64,000 nucleotides of DNA from Gemmata massiliana (GTDB lineage Bacteria > Planctomycetota > Planctomycetia > Gemmatales > Gemmataceae), in NCBI GenBank assembly GCA_000531095.1, contig HG799467.1, positions 1 to 64,000 on the forward strand, read 5' to 3'. The notes beneath the pieces were generated by a model. That model was not told the origin of the DNA. It was given only the letters and a program-made list of their open reading frames with translations, and made no database searches. Positions 41,613 through 50,583 of the stretch are shown here, piece after piece. The translations under genes were made by a program, and so were the position numbers. The stretch's first letter is position 1; the number at the start of each line of letters is the position of its first letter.

Positions 41613-42071
41613 TTACTCTTCGTAGGTGACCTGCGCGGCCACGGTCGGCGTCCCCGTCGAGGTCGCTTCAATGTTCAGTGCCGCGCCGCCCGGGATACGG
41701 ATCTCCATACCGGGGGGGAGGAACTCGATAATCCCCGATTGGTCGGGAACCTCATACAAGAGGCCCGTGTCGGTCGGCGTGGTCGGCTCCACGGTCGCGT
41801 TGCTGCCCGCGGTCGCCTGCAACGTCTCAGAATCGGACGTGTCATTCTTGCCCGGCGTCGCCGCGGAGAACGTCCCGAAGTTCGCGGTCGATCGCGTCAG
41901 CCGGACCTTGACCGGCACGCCCGTCCCGCCGGCCGCCGCCTTGCCGAACAATCGGATACTCTTCACGAGAACCCGCTGATTCGCCGGCGCCTTGATTTGA
42001 AGGATCGTCTTCGCGGTGTTCGCCACGAGCGCGACCTCACCGCTGTTCACGTGCGCTACGATGCCGGCCAT
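41613..42071 (-). CDS. Virion surface protein candidate
   Basis: 152 residues. A beta-rich domain (ILQIKAPANQRVLVKSIRLFGKAAAGGTGVPVKVRLTRS, PPGMEIRIPGGAALNIEATST) typical of phage proteins that sit on head or tail fibres. It precedes the Arg-rich repeat gene by two bases and follows the beta-helix spike gene. Family not identified. Confidence 0.6.
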   Translation of the reverse strand: MAGIVAHVNSGEVALVANTAKTILQIKAPANQRVLVKSIRLFGKAAAGGTGVPVKVRLTRSTANFGTFSAATPGKNDTSDSETLQATAGSNATVEPTTPTDTGLLYEVPDQSGIIEFLPPGMEIRIPGGAALNIEATSTGTPTVAAQVTYEE

Positions 42072-42073
42072 CG

Positions 42074-43270
42074 TTACCCCACAAGTTGCCAGGTGTTGGG
42101 CGTGAGTACCCGCGGCGGACCGCCCACCGTCCCGCCGCCGCTGTCCGCGTGTTGGAGCGCGCCCACGTCGCGATTGTTCGTGATCCCGGACGGGAACACG
42201 GCCGGGAAGCCCTTGCCCCGGAGCAGCGCCCCGCCTCCGGCCACGTTGTTCAAACTGAAGTCACGCGCGGCCCGGTTCACGAACGGGTCCGCGGTCAGGG
42301 TGAAATCCCCGAACCCGGCGCCCATGCCCGTGTATGCCCCCGACGTGTACGAGCCGTAAGCGTTGTTCCGCAGCACGCGCACTTGCGACATCACGTAAGT
42401 TTGGGTCAGCGCCGTGTTCTCGATCCCGTACCCGATCGCGTAGAAAATGCTGTTCTCGATTTCGAGCGCGATCGTGCTCGTGGTCGTCCCGGTCTTGATC
42501 GCGCTCCCGGTGATGTCCACCCATATCGAGTCCCGCGAGATGATCGTGACCGGGGTGGCGGCGCTGGTGTTCGCGTTGATCCCCGCCGCGAGTCCGTCAA
42601 TGATCGACTTCACCACCTCGAACGTGTACCCGATCCCGAACGACCCGCCGCGGGACAATTCCGAAGACGGGCAATCGTGGATGTCGCACCCGAACAGCTT
42701 AATGAAGCCCCCGTTCGATCCCGGGAACAGGCTCGCCGTCGTGGTGCAGTTGAGCACCTCGCAGTTCTCCCAGACCCAGAACACGGACGCGATGTTCGCG
42801 TTAATGGGGGCGAGGCACCCGTCTACCACGACATCCCGGCACACCAACGGGGAACTGGCCGAGGTCGCCAGGCTGAACGCGCCGCCCTTCGTCGTGGGGT
42901 GCGTCTGCGTGAACCGCAAGTGCGTGAACTCGAAGAAGTCGTTGTCGTTGAGGGCGAACACGTTCCCGCCCGATTGCGAGCACGAGAACGTGGGGCGCCC
43001 GTCTCTTGCTCCGGGCGTCGTCGTGTACCCCTCGATCACGTTCACGCCGTTGGTCGTGTCCCCCTTGAGCGCGGCCGGGAACGTGACCGCGGACGCCTTG
43101 GCGTAGTCGGTCCCGGTGGCGCGCACCCAGATCCGGTTCCCGCCCCCGGTGATCGCGGCGAGCGCGGTGTCGAGGTCCGCGTAAGCCCCGGTCGAACCCG
43201 ATCCCGGGTTGTCCCCAGTGTTCGTGTTCAGCCCGAGCACGTTGTCCACGTATTTGTTCGCGTTCGCCAC
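42074..43270 (-). CDS. Right-handed beta-helix tail spike/fibre
   Basis: 398 residues, 4 bases after the preceding stop. Repeating short strands with stacked Asn/Cys/Phe (FEFTHLRFTQTHPTTKGGAF, CRDVVVDGCLAP, NCEVLNCTTTA, LFGCDIHDC) form a pectate-lyase-type beta helix. The start (GAYADLDTALAAITGG...IWVRATG) is that of the polysaccharide-cleaving spike proteins. Probably binds or degrades host surface polysaccharide. Confidence 0.78.
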   Translation of the reverse strand: MANANKYVDNVLGLNTNTGDNPGSGSTGAYADLDTALAAITGGGNRIWVRATGTDYAKASAVTFPAALKGDTTNGVNVIEGYTTTPGARDGRPTFSCSQSGGNVFALNDNDFFEFTHLRFTQTHPTTKGGAFSLATSASSPLVCRDVVVDGCLAPINANIASVFWVWENCEVLNCTTTASLFPGSNGGFIKLFGCDIHDCPSSELSRGGSFGIGYTFEVVKSIIDGLAAGINANTSAATPVTIISRDSIWVDITGSAIKTGTTTSTIALEIENSIFYAIGYGIENTALTQTYVMSQVRVLRNNAYGSYTSGAYTGMGAGFGDFTLTADPFVNRAARDFSLNNVAGGGALLRGKGFPAVFPSGITNNRDVGALQHADSGGGTVGGPPRVLTPNTWQLVG

Positions 43271-43273
43271 GGT

Positions 43274-43651
43274 TCAGCCCACCGGGTTGGGACGGGGGTT
43301 GACCGCGATCTTCCGGACCAGTGGCCCCAACTGGTCGTTCGCCGCGATCATCTGCCGGACCACCACGAGCACGCGCAGGAACGCGATCACGTCGTGGTTC
43401 GTGAGGAGACTTCGGGCGCCGGCGTCGCTCCCGGTGATGCCCTGCGCGGCCCCGAGCGCGGTGTAATCGCTCGCGTCCCACGGCTCGTCGCGGAGGAGTT
43501 CCGCGTCCGTGGTCCCGAGGGCCGCGGCAAGGCCCTGGCCAACGACCGCGTCAAGTGCCGCCGTCGGCACCGTGAGTACCCCGGCGAGCAGGTCCGCGGT
43601 CGCCCGCACCGTCTCATTGGTGAGCTTCAGAAGTACCGGGTTGTCGATCAT
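43274..43651 (-). CDS. Hypothetical protein of the fibre module
   Basis: 125 residues from ATG 43651 behind GGAGGGCACGG; it overlaps the preceding gene by 38 bases. Helical throughout: ATADLLAGVLTVPTAALDAVVGQGLAAALG, DVIAFLRVLVVVRQMIAAND. It may be a chaperone for the spike encoded directly downstream. No family recognised. Confidence 0.55.
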   Translation of the reverse strand: MIDNPVLLKLTNETVRATADLLAGVLTVPTAALDAVVGQGLAAALGTTDAELLRDEPWDASDYTALGAAQGITGSDAGARSLLTNHDVIAFLRVLVVVRQMIAANDQLGPLVRKIAVNPRPNPVG

Positions 43652-43880
43652 TGCCCGTGCCCTCCACCTTCGCGACCTTCTGCCACCCGATCTTTTTTGC
43701 GACGCGGAGGCACTCGACGTAGCTCGGGAACCGCACCCCGGCTTCGCGCTTGTATCTCTCGATCGCCGCGAGGAACTCTTCCTCGTCCGCGTCATACTCG
43801 CTTCCGGGGAACGTCCCCTCGTGGCTCACGAGCTGGGGGATCGCGCCCCCTTTCCGCTTCTTGGGGAGGAGCTTCCTCAT
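43614..43880 (-). CDS. Small protein behind a start-associated motif
   Basis: 88 residues; the ATG is the last triplet of a motif copy and no Shine-Dalgarno is visible. Basic N-terminus (RKLLPKKRKGG), acidic middle (YDADEEEFLAAIERYKRE) and YVECLRVAKKIGWQKV, a helical pair that recalls small HTH or DUF proteins. Function unknown. Confidence 0.6.
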   Translation of the reverse strand: MRKLLPKKRKGGAIPQLVSHEGTFPGSEYDADEEEFLAAIERYKREAGVRFPSYVECLRVAKKIGWQKVAKVEGTGNDRQPGTSEAHQ

Positions 43881-43896
43881 GACCGGCCAATGGCAC
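43878..43896 (-). repeat. Start-associated motif, copy 2
   Basis: Coding strand GTGCCATTGGCCGGTCATG; its ATG is the start codon of the 43880-43614 gene. Confidence 0.85.
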
Positions 43897-43901
43897 GCGA
43901 C

Positions 43902-44498
43902 TCAGGCCGCCCACGGGCGAACCCGACAGATCACGTCCTCGCACCACACCGGCCCATCGGGGTACTGCGCGCACGTGGTCGCCGCGAAGTCGCAATCCCC
44001 GACGTACCGCATCCCGTAGCGCCCGAGCTTCTCCGGGTCGTTGGGAAAGACCAGGCACGGGGTGCCGAGGTTTCCGACTCGCAACACGGGTTCACCCGGT
44101 CGCCAGATGAGCGGGGCCGTCGGGTGCCCGCTCATGCGGAAGATGTGAGGCCGGTCGGGTGCGAGTCGCAGGGCCGCGCGAGCCGTGGCGATCGCGTCCG
44201 GGGTGTACTCGTCGTCGTCGTCCAGGGCCATAACGTGCGTGCCGGTGGCCTGTCGGCTGTCGAGCACCCAGTTGCGCGCGTGGTGCCCCCACGTGCCCGT
44301 TGTGCCCGTGTGCTCGATGTATCGCCCGGGAAGGCCCATCTGTCCGAACAGTTCGGCCGCGATCGGCTGCGGTCCGTCGCCCACCAGGAGCACTTCGTCG
44401 CCCGGCTCCCACGCTTGAACGCGGAGCGAGCGCAGGGTGCGGGCCAGCGTGGGGCGGGAGATCGTTGCGATCACGAGCGAAAGCCGAACCTCAGCCAT
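43902..44498 (-). CDS. Glycosyltransferase family 2
   Basis: 198 residues. LSLVIATISRPTLARTLRSLRVQ at the N-terminus, EVLLVGDGPQP, and HVMALDDDDEYTPDAI with the metal- and nucleotide-binding acidic motif give a complete GT-A domain. It overlaps the preceding glycosyltransferase gene by eight bases. Likely acts on a virion or host glycan together with it. Confidence 0.88.
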   Translation of the reverse strand: MAEVRLSLVIATISRPTLARTLRSLRVQAWEPGDEVLLVGDGPQPIAAELFGQMGLPGRYIEHTGTTGTWGHHARNWVLDSRQATGTHVMALDDDDEYTPDAIATARAALRLAPDRPHIFRMSGHPTAPLIWRPGEPVLRVGNLGTPCLVFPNDPEKLGRYGMRYVGDCDFAATTCAQYPDGPVWCEDVICRVRPWAA

Positions 44499-45576
44499 GC
44501 TTGTACAGCCCCTTCGCGAAGTCGTCTTCCCAGCCCGCGCACGTGAAGTCGTCTGGTAGCGTCACCCCGAAGCGATTCGCGAACGTGCGGTAGTCGTCCA
44601 CCGTGCTGGAGTGGTGCCACAGAAACGCGCCGGACTGCTCGCGCGCCACCGGTATCAGCTCCCACGGCCAATAAGCCCCGCCGAGGTGGTCGCGGATCAG
44701 TTCCGCAATCAGCATCTCGGCGTCGTACCCCTTCTCGCGCTCGAAGTAAAATGGGCGCGGCCGGTAGAACTCCAGAGCGCTCGGTTCGGTCCAGTCCGTG
44801 ACCCGCATGAGCACGATCTCGGTGCGGATCGGCCAGCGCGGGTTGTCACACGTCCGAGCCGCGGTCGCCAGGTCCGCCAGGGCTAGCGCCTTGGCCCCAT
44901 CTTGGAGCCAATACCCGCCGGTTGGGATGAACCGCTGGGACAGCTTGCAGACGAATTCCAGCCCGCGTTCCTGCCCCCACTTGGCGCCCTTCCAGAATGC
45001 CGCGATGTCGCCTCCGCCGTGCCCAATGCGCTCCGGGTTCGTGCTCAGTTCCACGTTTGGATACCGGGCGCAGATGCGTTCCAGATCCGCGTGTATCCGC
45101 AGGTCGTCGTTGGAGATCAGCACCGGGACCGGGCCGCACGACTCGCGCACGGCCCGGATCTGCACCTCGGCGAGCGCGGCCCACTTGTACACGCCCACGA
45201 CGACCCCACACGCGGGGTCTCCGGCGCGGGGAATATTCGATGGAATAATTGCGGCCGCTTTTGCCCGGGGCGCGTCCGGGTGATGCTCGCACGTGGCGCA
45301 CGTCCACAGCCCGGACAGCGGGTTCCCGCGCGTGCAGCGCCCGTCGGTGTTGTCCGGGTGATCGCAGTAGTACGTGCGCCGTGCCTCGTTCGGACCCGCG
45401 CACGTGCTGCACTCGGCCACCAACTCGCCTTGCAAGGGGCACGGCGAGCGGAGCACGGGCAACGACACCCCCACCGCGCCGGCCCGGACCCGCCCCGCGT
45501 GCTCCGGGTACCGCTTGCTCACGCCCCGGGCCTTGCGGTCCGCGGTCCGCGCCTGGACCTCGTCGAACTTGGTCAC
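44491..45576 (-). CDS. Glycosyltransferase-like protein with N-terminal Cys cluster
   Basis: 361 residues from GTG 45576, which overlaps the preceding stop. Residues 40-100 contain Cys pairs (CSTCAGPNEARRTYYC, CTRG, TCATCEHHPD), apparently zinc-binding. The remainder (GVVVGVYKWAALAEVQIRAVRESCGPVPVLISND...IAAFWKGAKWGQERGLEFVCKLSQRFIP) has a GT-A-like beginning and a variable-end glycosyltransferase layout. Adjacent to a family 2 enzyme. The fusion of a zinc knuckle with a transferase domain is unusual. Confidence 0.65.
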   Translation of the reverse strand: MTKFDEVQARTADRKARGVSKRYPEHAGRVRAGAVGVSLPVLRSPCPLQGELVAECSTCAGPNEARRTYYCDHPDNTDGRCTRGNPLSGLWTCATCEHHPDAPRAKAAAIIPSNIPRAGDPACGVVVGVYKWAALAEVQIRAVRESCGPVPVLISNDDLRIHADLERICARYPNVELSTNPERIGHGGGDIAAFWKGAKWGQERGLEFVCKLSQRFIPTGGYWLQDGAKALALADLATAARTCDNPRWPIRTEIVLMRVTDWTEPSALEFYRPRPFYFEREKGYDAEMLIAELIRDHLGGAYWPWELIPVAREQSGAFLWHHSSTVDDYRTFANRFGVTLPDDFTCAGWEDDFAKGLYKHG

Positions 45577-46823
45577 GGGATGTCCTCCGGGCACAATTGC
45601 TCCTCGTTGAAGCAGTTGCAGATCCCCGTGAACCACGACGGCTCACCCGTGAGCGGCCCGTCCACCGTCGCCGTGAACTCGATGTAAATGATCCGGTTCA
45701 CCAGGAAGTCAAAAGGCGGTATCGAGATACACGTGCGGGGGCTGTTGAACACGAACTGTGTCATTCCCGTGCAGCCCTTCGACGGGCCGTACCAGACGTT
45801 CACGATCCCGGTCCCGTTGATCGTCAGGCAGTTCGTCACGCTCGGCGGGGAACTGCTGGCGATCCGATCGTACACGTGCCAGGCCACGTCCCCGGCCTTC
45901 ATGTCCGAGGGGAGTGCCCAGCTCGTGCAGCACGGGAGCCCCATGTTCGGGGGGCACGCGCTACAGTGCTCCTCGGCCTCCTCCTCGCTCTCCCACGGCC
46001 CGCCCGATTGCACGTCTAGCTCGCCCGAGCACGCTTCACCCACTTCCAGTTCCAGGGGGGTGTACGGCGTCCCCGGGTCCGAGTTCTTCGGGCGCGTGCA
46101 GTACCATCCGGCCGGGCAGCTCGCGCACACCTTCACGTACAGCACCCGCGAGCACACGTCGTCCGGGTCGTCCACGAAGTCCGGGTAAAAGACCTTGCGG
46201 CGGAACGCGAACGTGACGCACGGGCACACCGAGCAGTCCTTGCGGCCAACGATATCGACCGCTGACGGCAGCCCCGAATTGAGTTTGAGCGACGGGACGG
46301 CCGGATCGAACGTGATCGTATACGCGACACCGTTGATCGTGATTCCCTGATGGATCTCGACCGCCGGTGCGGTGCCCCCGACTTCTTGAATCGTCCAGTA
46401 ATCGTCCGGCAGAGCGGCCACAAGCCAGCCGTCGCCGTTGCAATCGAGGCCGCTACCACCAGAACCGTCACGGTACTCGAACGCCAGCCCCGGAGCTGAA
46501 CGGAGCGGCCTGAGCCACACTTTTGCGGTGCCATCGGTCGGTACGTCGGTGCGGCCGGTTACCTCGTAGGCCGCGAGCAGCGTCCCGTCGCCCACTTCAG
46601 GTGCGCCGTCCAGCTCGGGGAACGTGGTCGGATCGCCGTCGTCCAGGCGGGCGAACCCGTAAGCGTTTCCGGTTGCGTGCGAGGTGATGACGGCCCAAAA
46701 ACCGCGCGGGCTCCAATCTTCGATGGTCAGCGCGGTCAGGCCGTTATCGGGCGGCCGCCCGGAGACCGCAAGATTTCCGGAACCAGTCACAGATTCGGCG
46801 GGTGAGCTTCGCACCGGGTACAT
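45573..46823 (-). CDS. Large Cys-rich tail fibre-region protein
   Basis: 416 residues; ATG 46823 is the end of a motif copy. The N-terminal 180 residues look like a beta-rich fibre domain (WAVITSHATGNAYGFARLDDGDPTTFPELDG). The C-terminal half holds over 20 Cys (DCSVCPCVTFAF, VCASCPAGWYCT, CSACPPNMGLPCCTSW, CNCFNEEQLC), so a disulfide- or metal-stabilised surface structure is likely. Family unknown. Confidence 0.6.
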   Translation of the reverse strand: MYPVRSSPAESVTGSGNLAVSGRPPDNGLTALTIEDWSPRGFWAVITSHATGNAYGFARLDDGDPTTFPELDGAPEVGDGTLLAAYEVTGRTDVPTDGTAKVWLRPLRSAPGLAFEYRDGSGGSGLDCNGDGWLVAALPDDYWTIQEVGGTAPAVEIHQGITINGVAYTITFDPAVPSLKLNSGLPSAVDIVGRKDCSVCPCVTFAFRRKVFYPDFVDDPDDVCSRVLYVKVCASCPAGWYCTRPKNSDPGTPYTPLELEVGEACSGELDVQSGGPWESEEEAEEHCSACPPNMGLPCCTSWALPSDMKAGDVAWHVYDRIASSSPPSVTNCLTINGTGIVNVWYGPSKGCTGMTQFVFNSPRTCISIPPFDFLVNRIIYIEFTATVDGPLTGEPSWFTGICNCFNEEQLCPEDIP

Positions 46824-46839
46824 GACCGGCAAATGGCAC
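46821..46839 (-). repeat. Start-associated motif, copy 3
   Basis: Coding strand GTGCCATTTGCCGGTCATG; its ATG starts the Cys-rich fibre-region gene. Confidence 0.85.
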
Positions 46840-46929
46840 CGGCTTTAGCCGCTGTGAACTCGCGCCCACTTTTCCAGCGCCCGTACACGCGGGTACCTTT
46901 AGTACCCTGGCTTAAAAGTGTAACGGCGC

Positions 46930-47538
46930 GTGAGTAATCGAGTTATGGACGTCGAACGGTTGCCCTTCAGGTGCCCGACGTGTCGTGAAACGCTCCTCGC
47001 TCCTGTGACTTTGGCGGGCGTCACACAGTCCTGCCCAAAGTGTCACCAGGTGGTCACATGGGAGGCTCCACCAGCACAGACGGGCCGAATCGCACGCCAA
47101 CAATCGCGTAACGTGGCCTTTGCTGCACTGGTAATTGTCACTATCGGCGTCCTCATGTTCCTGAAGGGCGGTCAGGAGCTAGATCGATTGCAGCAGCCGT
47201 CTGTAAATGCGATCGATGCCGATTGGAGGGCGTACAGAAACGAGGAGGCCGGGCTGCTTCGCAAGGTTACCTGGGGTGTGATTCTTGTCGCTGTCGGATG
47301 TGGTCTTTACTACTTTGTGGTTCCCGCCACGAGACTCAGAGAATCGCTTGAGTCGCTTCAGCCTGTGACCGGTCGCTCCAAAGAGGAGATCGCTGGCGTA
47401 CTCGGTGCCCCTGGTGAGGTGGAGAGATCGACCGATGGGAGCGTCACCCGCGAAACCTGGCGAACACTCAGGTTCCGATTCACACTCGAATTCCACCAGG
47501 GCGTGTGCGCCGGACTTGTCCACACGCGAGAGGACTAG
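46930..47538 (+). CDS. Zinc-ribbon membrane protein (moron)
   Basis: 202 residues from GTG 46930, or 197 from ATG 46945. CPTCRETLL and CPKCHQVV form a zinc ribbon; two spans follow (VAFAALVIVTIGVLMFL, VTWGVILVAVGCGLYYFVV). It is the only rightward gene in the 26-kb late operon and sits in its own gap, ending one base before the convergent tail gene. Lysogenic-conversion genes are typically placed this way. The C-terminal LGAPGEVERSTDGSVTRETW resembles a small outer-membrane SmpA/BamE-like fold, tentatively. Confidence 0.7.
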   Translation: MSNRVMDVERLPFRCPTCRETLLAPVTLAGVTQSCPKCHQVVTWEAPPAQTGRIARQQSRNVAFAALVIVTIGVLMFLKGGQELDRLQQPSVNAIDADWRAYRNEEAGLLRKVTWGVILVAVGCGLYYFVVPATRLRESLESLQPVTGRSKEEIAGVLGAPGEVERSTDGSVTRETWRTLRFRFTLEFHQGVCAGLVHTRED

Positions 47539-48522
47539 CTACGAGTTCCCGGGCTTGAACAGATCATCGAAAGGCGTGAGGGCGTAGGGCGTGGTGTCTG
47601 TTGTCACGTTGCGACGGTAGACGCGCCCGTACTTGCGGCCGGCATTAGGAGCGCCCACGGCTGGGTCGCGGTCGCGCTTTTCGTAACCGTTCCATCCGAA
47701 CTTTCCAGGGCGATAGTCGAATACGAGCGTCGTATCAAAATAAAAATTCCCGTCGGCCCCCTGATACCAGGCAATCGGCTCCGCCGGTCCCTTGAACAAC
47801 AGGGACTCTTTCTCAAAACTAAAGCCGCCCTTCTGCAACTGGAACATTCCGTGGTTCACGGTGAGGAGTTGTGAAGCCCATCGCTGCTCGGGTATTGCAT
47901 CTACGGGCCACTGGTGGAGTTTCAACAGGAACTCGACGGTGTAGTCTGGGGAGAATGCGGTTTCGTCAGGCACTATCGCGCGATCGGCCGCGGGCTGCCC
48001 TTCGCCCAGGGCCGAGGTGTCGTAAGTGAACCCATAACTGCTAATCCTCTTCTCGCGCGGACGGTACCTTCTTTGGAGAGAGGTGTACCGGTTCTTCTCG
48101 ATCCCATCGTAACTATTGGTCAAAGTGTCATCGCCGCGCACCCAGTACGGAGGGCGCGTGAATACCAATTCATAGATACACCAATCGCACTCAAACACGT
48201 TTTCATTAAACGGATCATGCGTAACCTCTCGTTTATCGTAACAACCGAAATCCACGATCCGGTAGCTCTCGCAGTACAAGGTCTCGTTAAACGGGCATTG
48301 ATGAGGAACCACCCGGTTAAGGATCGGCGATGTTCCATCCCATTCCGTGTACCCGACGATATCGCGGAGGAAGTCGTTGGAGTCGCTCCACGACACAAGG
48401 GCCTGCATCACCTCTTGGTTCGCGTCACGTGCGCCGCGGCCACTGTAACCGTCCATGAGCCACTGGAACGGGACGCCGGACGAGGTCTGCGCGGTGATGG
48501 TTGCTCGATCGGGACGGGCCAC
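47539..48522 (-). CDS. Tail protein, homologue of the element A gene
   Basis: 327 residues from GTG 48522, with GAGGAG about 10 bases upstream. The C-terminal third aligns with the truncated element A gene (see 1-875). A Cys/aromatic-rich central part (QCPFNETLYCESYRIVDFGCYDK) may bind metal. It lies after the second tail-tube-like gene and before the fibre genes, so distal tail or tail tip is inferred. Confidence 0.65.
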   Translation of the reverse strand: MARPDRATITAQTSSGVPFQWLMDGYSGRGARDANQEVMQALVSWSDSNDFLRDIVGYTEWDGTSPILNRVVPHQCPFNETLYCESYRIVDFGCYDKREVTHDPFNENVFECDWCIYELVFTRPPYWVRGDDTLTNSYDGIEKNRYTSLQRRYRPREKRISSYGFTYDTSALGEGQPAADRAIVPDETAFSPDYTVEFLLKLHQWPVDAIPEQRWASQLLTVNHGMFQLQKGGFSFEKESLLFKGPAEPIAWYQGADGNFYFDTTLVFDYRPGKFGWNGYEKRDRDPAVGAPNAGRKYGRVYRRNVTTDTTPYALTPFDDLFKPGNS

Positions 48523-48525
48523 GTG

Positions 48526-48966
48526 TTACGGCTCCTCGGGCTCTTCAGGTTCTTCCGGGGGGAAGGGGGATTCCACGTCGCGGACGTATCGCCCGTGTTC
48601 GCACACGATCTCGACCCATCGCGCTTTTTGCTGGTCGTTGACGACCCGAACTGTGCTCACGATCGCGGACTCGATCTGGTCGAACTGGTCCAAGGCTCCG
48701 CGTTTGAGCCAGAACGAGACCTCGGCGCCCTCGGTGAACCCGAGCGCCTGGGGATAGTTGATGTCGTCCTCGGCAACGCGAATTGACGCCGAGCGAACCC
48801 GCTTGAACCGCGGCAACCCTTCGGTCCAACCCGCGCACCCGGCCGATCGGTGTTCACGCACGTCTTCTTCGATGTCCACCTCGTAAGTGGCGTTGTGCAC
48901 CTTTGTGGGCACTTCTTCGTCACCGATCAACGTGGCCCAATACGCGCCGTGGCCGGAAATTTTCAC
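48526..48966 (-). CDS. Second tail-tube-like protein
   Basis: 146 residues from GTG 48966, overlapping the tape-measure stop as GTGA. KISGHGAYWATL...VHNATYEVDIEE...AGWTEGLPRFKRVRSASIRVAEDD...GFTEGAEVSFWLKRGA matches the tail-tube gene at 50985-51401 segment by segment. The C-terminus ends in PPEEPEEPEEP. A duplicated tube protein below the tape measure may form the tail tip or an outer ring. Confidence 0.75.
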   Translation of the reverse strand: MKISGHGAYWATLIGDEEVPTKVHNATYEVDIEEDVREHRSAGCAGWTEGLPRFKRVRSASIRVAEDDINYPQALGFTEGAEVSFWLKRGALDQFDQIESAIVSTVRVVNDQQKARWVEIVCEHGRYVRDVESPFPPEEPEEPEEP

Positions 48967-50270
48967 TGTTCACCGGGCCGTTTCAACTGTGGTGCGCTAC
49001 GCTTCGTGTTTTCGGCCGCCGCTGCTTCGGACGCTGCAGCGATCCGCTCTAACAGGGGTACGATGTTCTCCGGCGCGCCAGTCAGCCGCTCTGCGTCCAC
49101 CTTGGCAATTGCGCTCGCGATCCGATCGTAACCGCTACCGCCTTCGTCGTAACCGCCACCGGATAACGTGACCATGCGGTGCCCGTTTGGTGACGATCCA
49201 GGGGGGTGCTTCCGGTCCCAGTTTTTGCGCCCCTCTTGGATCGGGTTACCATCCTCCCACGGGGCTAGCTGGTAGTACGTGTCGGCCAAGCCCGCACCAA
49301 ACGCGACCATTGCGGAGCCGAGCTTGCTTTTCCCGGCAGCACGCGCCCTGCCGTAGTCCCCGCTGGTGGCAGCGTCACCAGCGCTGAGCGCCAGGCCGAC
49401 ACCAGGAGCTGCCCGAGCTGCACGCCCAGCAGTCGCGCTCGCCCCGCTCCGAGCTGCTGACCCGGCTGCAGCTCCACCAACCGCAGTTCCGGCCGCAGTG
49501 CCCAATGCGCTACCGCCCGCGCTGGCGGCCGCACTACCGGCAAGCGACATGCCGCCAGTAAGAGCAGCCCGCCCCACGGCCCCGACGATTCCACCGCCCG
49601 CGACAGCCTTCAGTGCGAGTCCCGCGGCGAGTGCGGTGCCACCGAGCATGACCACGTCTTGCCCCGTCGGGCCGAGCGTCTCCATGAACTGGCGCAACCC
49701 ACGAACCGCCTTGGTGGTCACGTCGATGAGCGGTTTGAACGCGCCGGCCATTTCGCGCGCGAGCATGTTCCATTCGGCCGACAGCCGGGCGCTCTCAACG
49801 GTCCCACTGAAGCCCTGGCGCACGAGTCCGGTGCCGGTAGCGACCGCGGCCGTGGCCCCATAGGTCGCGGCCCGACTCGCGGCCGCAATGCCGCCCTCGT
49901 TCCGGGCCAGGAACCCACCTACTCGGTTCCCGTACCGAGCGATTAGCTCCGTTTCGCGCCGCACTTTTTCGTACTGGCGCGCGAGCGTGGCCATCTCGCG
50001 GGCCTGACGCGCGTAGGTGCCGTTGGTGACGGCGTCGGTGAGTTGCTTGTTGCGCTGTGCGGCCTTCTCGACCGCGCCGGCGAAATCGCCGTAGAGTTGC
50101 TTCAGGCGTGCAACTTCATCGGCGCGCCGTTGGGCGGCTTTGGCCGCGGCTTCGTCGGCTTCTGCAGCCTTTATCTTGGCTTCGGCGAACTGTTCGATCG
50201 CCGCGGCGAACTGTGCGGTCCCGTCCGCCTGGGCGTCGAGGTCAAGGCTAATGGGAGCGGGATCGGCCAC
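48963..50270 (-). CDS. Tape measure protein (short)
   Basis: 435 residues. A coiled-coil N-terminal half (AAAIEQFAEAKIKAAEADEAAAKAAQRRADEVARLKQLYGDFAG) is followed by hydrophobic Gly/Ala segments (VVMLGGTALAAGLALKAVAGGGIVGAVG, AAASAGGSALGTAAGTAVGG) as in tape-measure proteins that later form a channel. It overlaps the chaperone extension by 23 bases. Position and composition are diagnostic. Confidence 0.85.
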   Translation of the reverse strand: MADPAPISLDLDAQADGTAQFAAAIEQFAEAKIKAAEADEAAAKAAQRRADEVARLKQLYGDFAGAVEKAAQRNKQLTDAVTNGTYARQAREMATLARQYEKVRRETELIARYGNRVGGFLARNEGGIAAASRAATYGATAAVATGTGLVRQGFSGTVESARLSAEWNMLAREMAGAFKPLIDVTTKAVRGLRQFMETLGPTGQDVVMLGGTALAAGLALKAVAGGGIVGAVGRAALTGGMSLAGSAAASAGGSALGTAAGTAVGGAAAGSAARSGASATAGRAARAAPGVGLALSAGDAATSGDYGRARAAGKSKLGSAMVAFGAGLADTYYQLAPWEDGNPIQEGRKNWDRKHPPGSSPNGHRMVTLSGGGYDEGGSGYDRIASAIAKVDAERLTGAPENIVPLLERIAAASEAAAAENTKRSAPQLKRPGEQ

Positions 50271-50583
50271 GTGGCACTTCCTTCATTAGCCAACCAGGTG
50301 CAACTGGCGCAGCACCCACGGGTGCCAGTTTCTCGTGATTCAGCCGGTGCAGCTCCGCGACCGGATTAATTACCTGGTTCTGTTCCTCTTCTTCACGCGG
50401 TGAGAACAGGAACAGGATCTCGTGTGGGGTGCGATCGTCGAGCCACGACGGTGGGAGTTTGCGCTTCTCCCACAGCACCCGGAGCAGGTCGTCATACCCC
50501 TGAGCTTCGAGCTGGTGCGCGAGACTCAGGGGGTCAACGGGTTTGGGTTGGCGCCCTCCTGCACCTGTTGCATCTGGACCCAC
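50248..50583 (-). CDS. Tail assembly chaperone, -1 frame extension
   Basis: The frame extends from the upstream overlap to 50248 and is offset by -1 from the chaperone gene at 50972-50526. It has no independent start signal. By slippage at 50538-50544 the product would continue VDPLSLAHQLEAQGYDDLLRVLWEKRKLPPSWLDD and end at 50248. LLRVLWEKRKLPPSWLDDRTPHEILFLFSPREEEEQNQ is typical of gpT-like chaperone tails. Confidence 0.75.
   Translation of the reverse strand: MGPDATGAGGRQPKPVDPLSLAHQLEAQGYDDLLRVLWEKRKLPPSWLDDRTPHEILFLFSPREEEEQNQVINPVAELHRLNHEKLAPVGAAPVAPGWLMKEVPRGRSRSH

Noticed and set aside
42086-43882. Rightward open frame of 598 codons
   Set aside because: It is antisense to the beta-helix spike and neighbouring genes, which have good starts and protein families. 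Long antisense frames are expected in GC-rich DNA.
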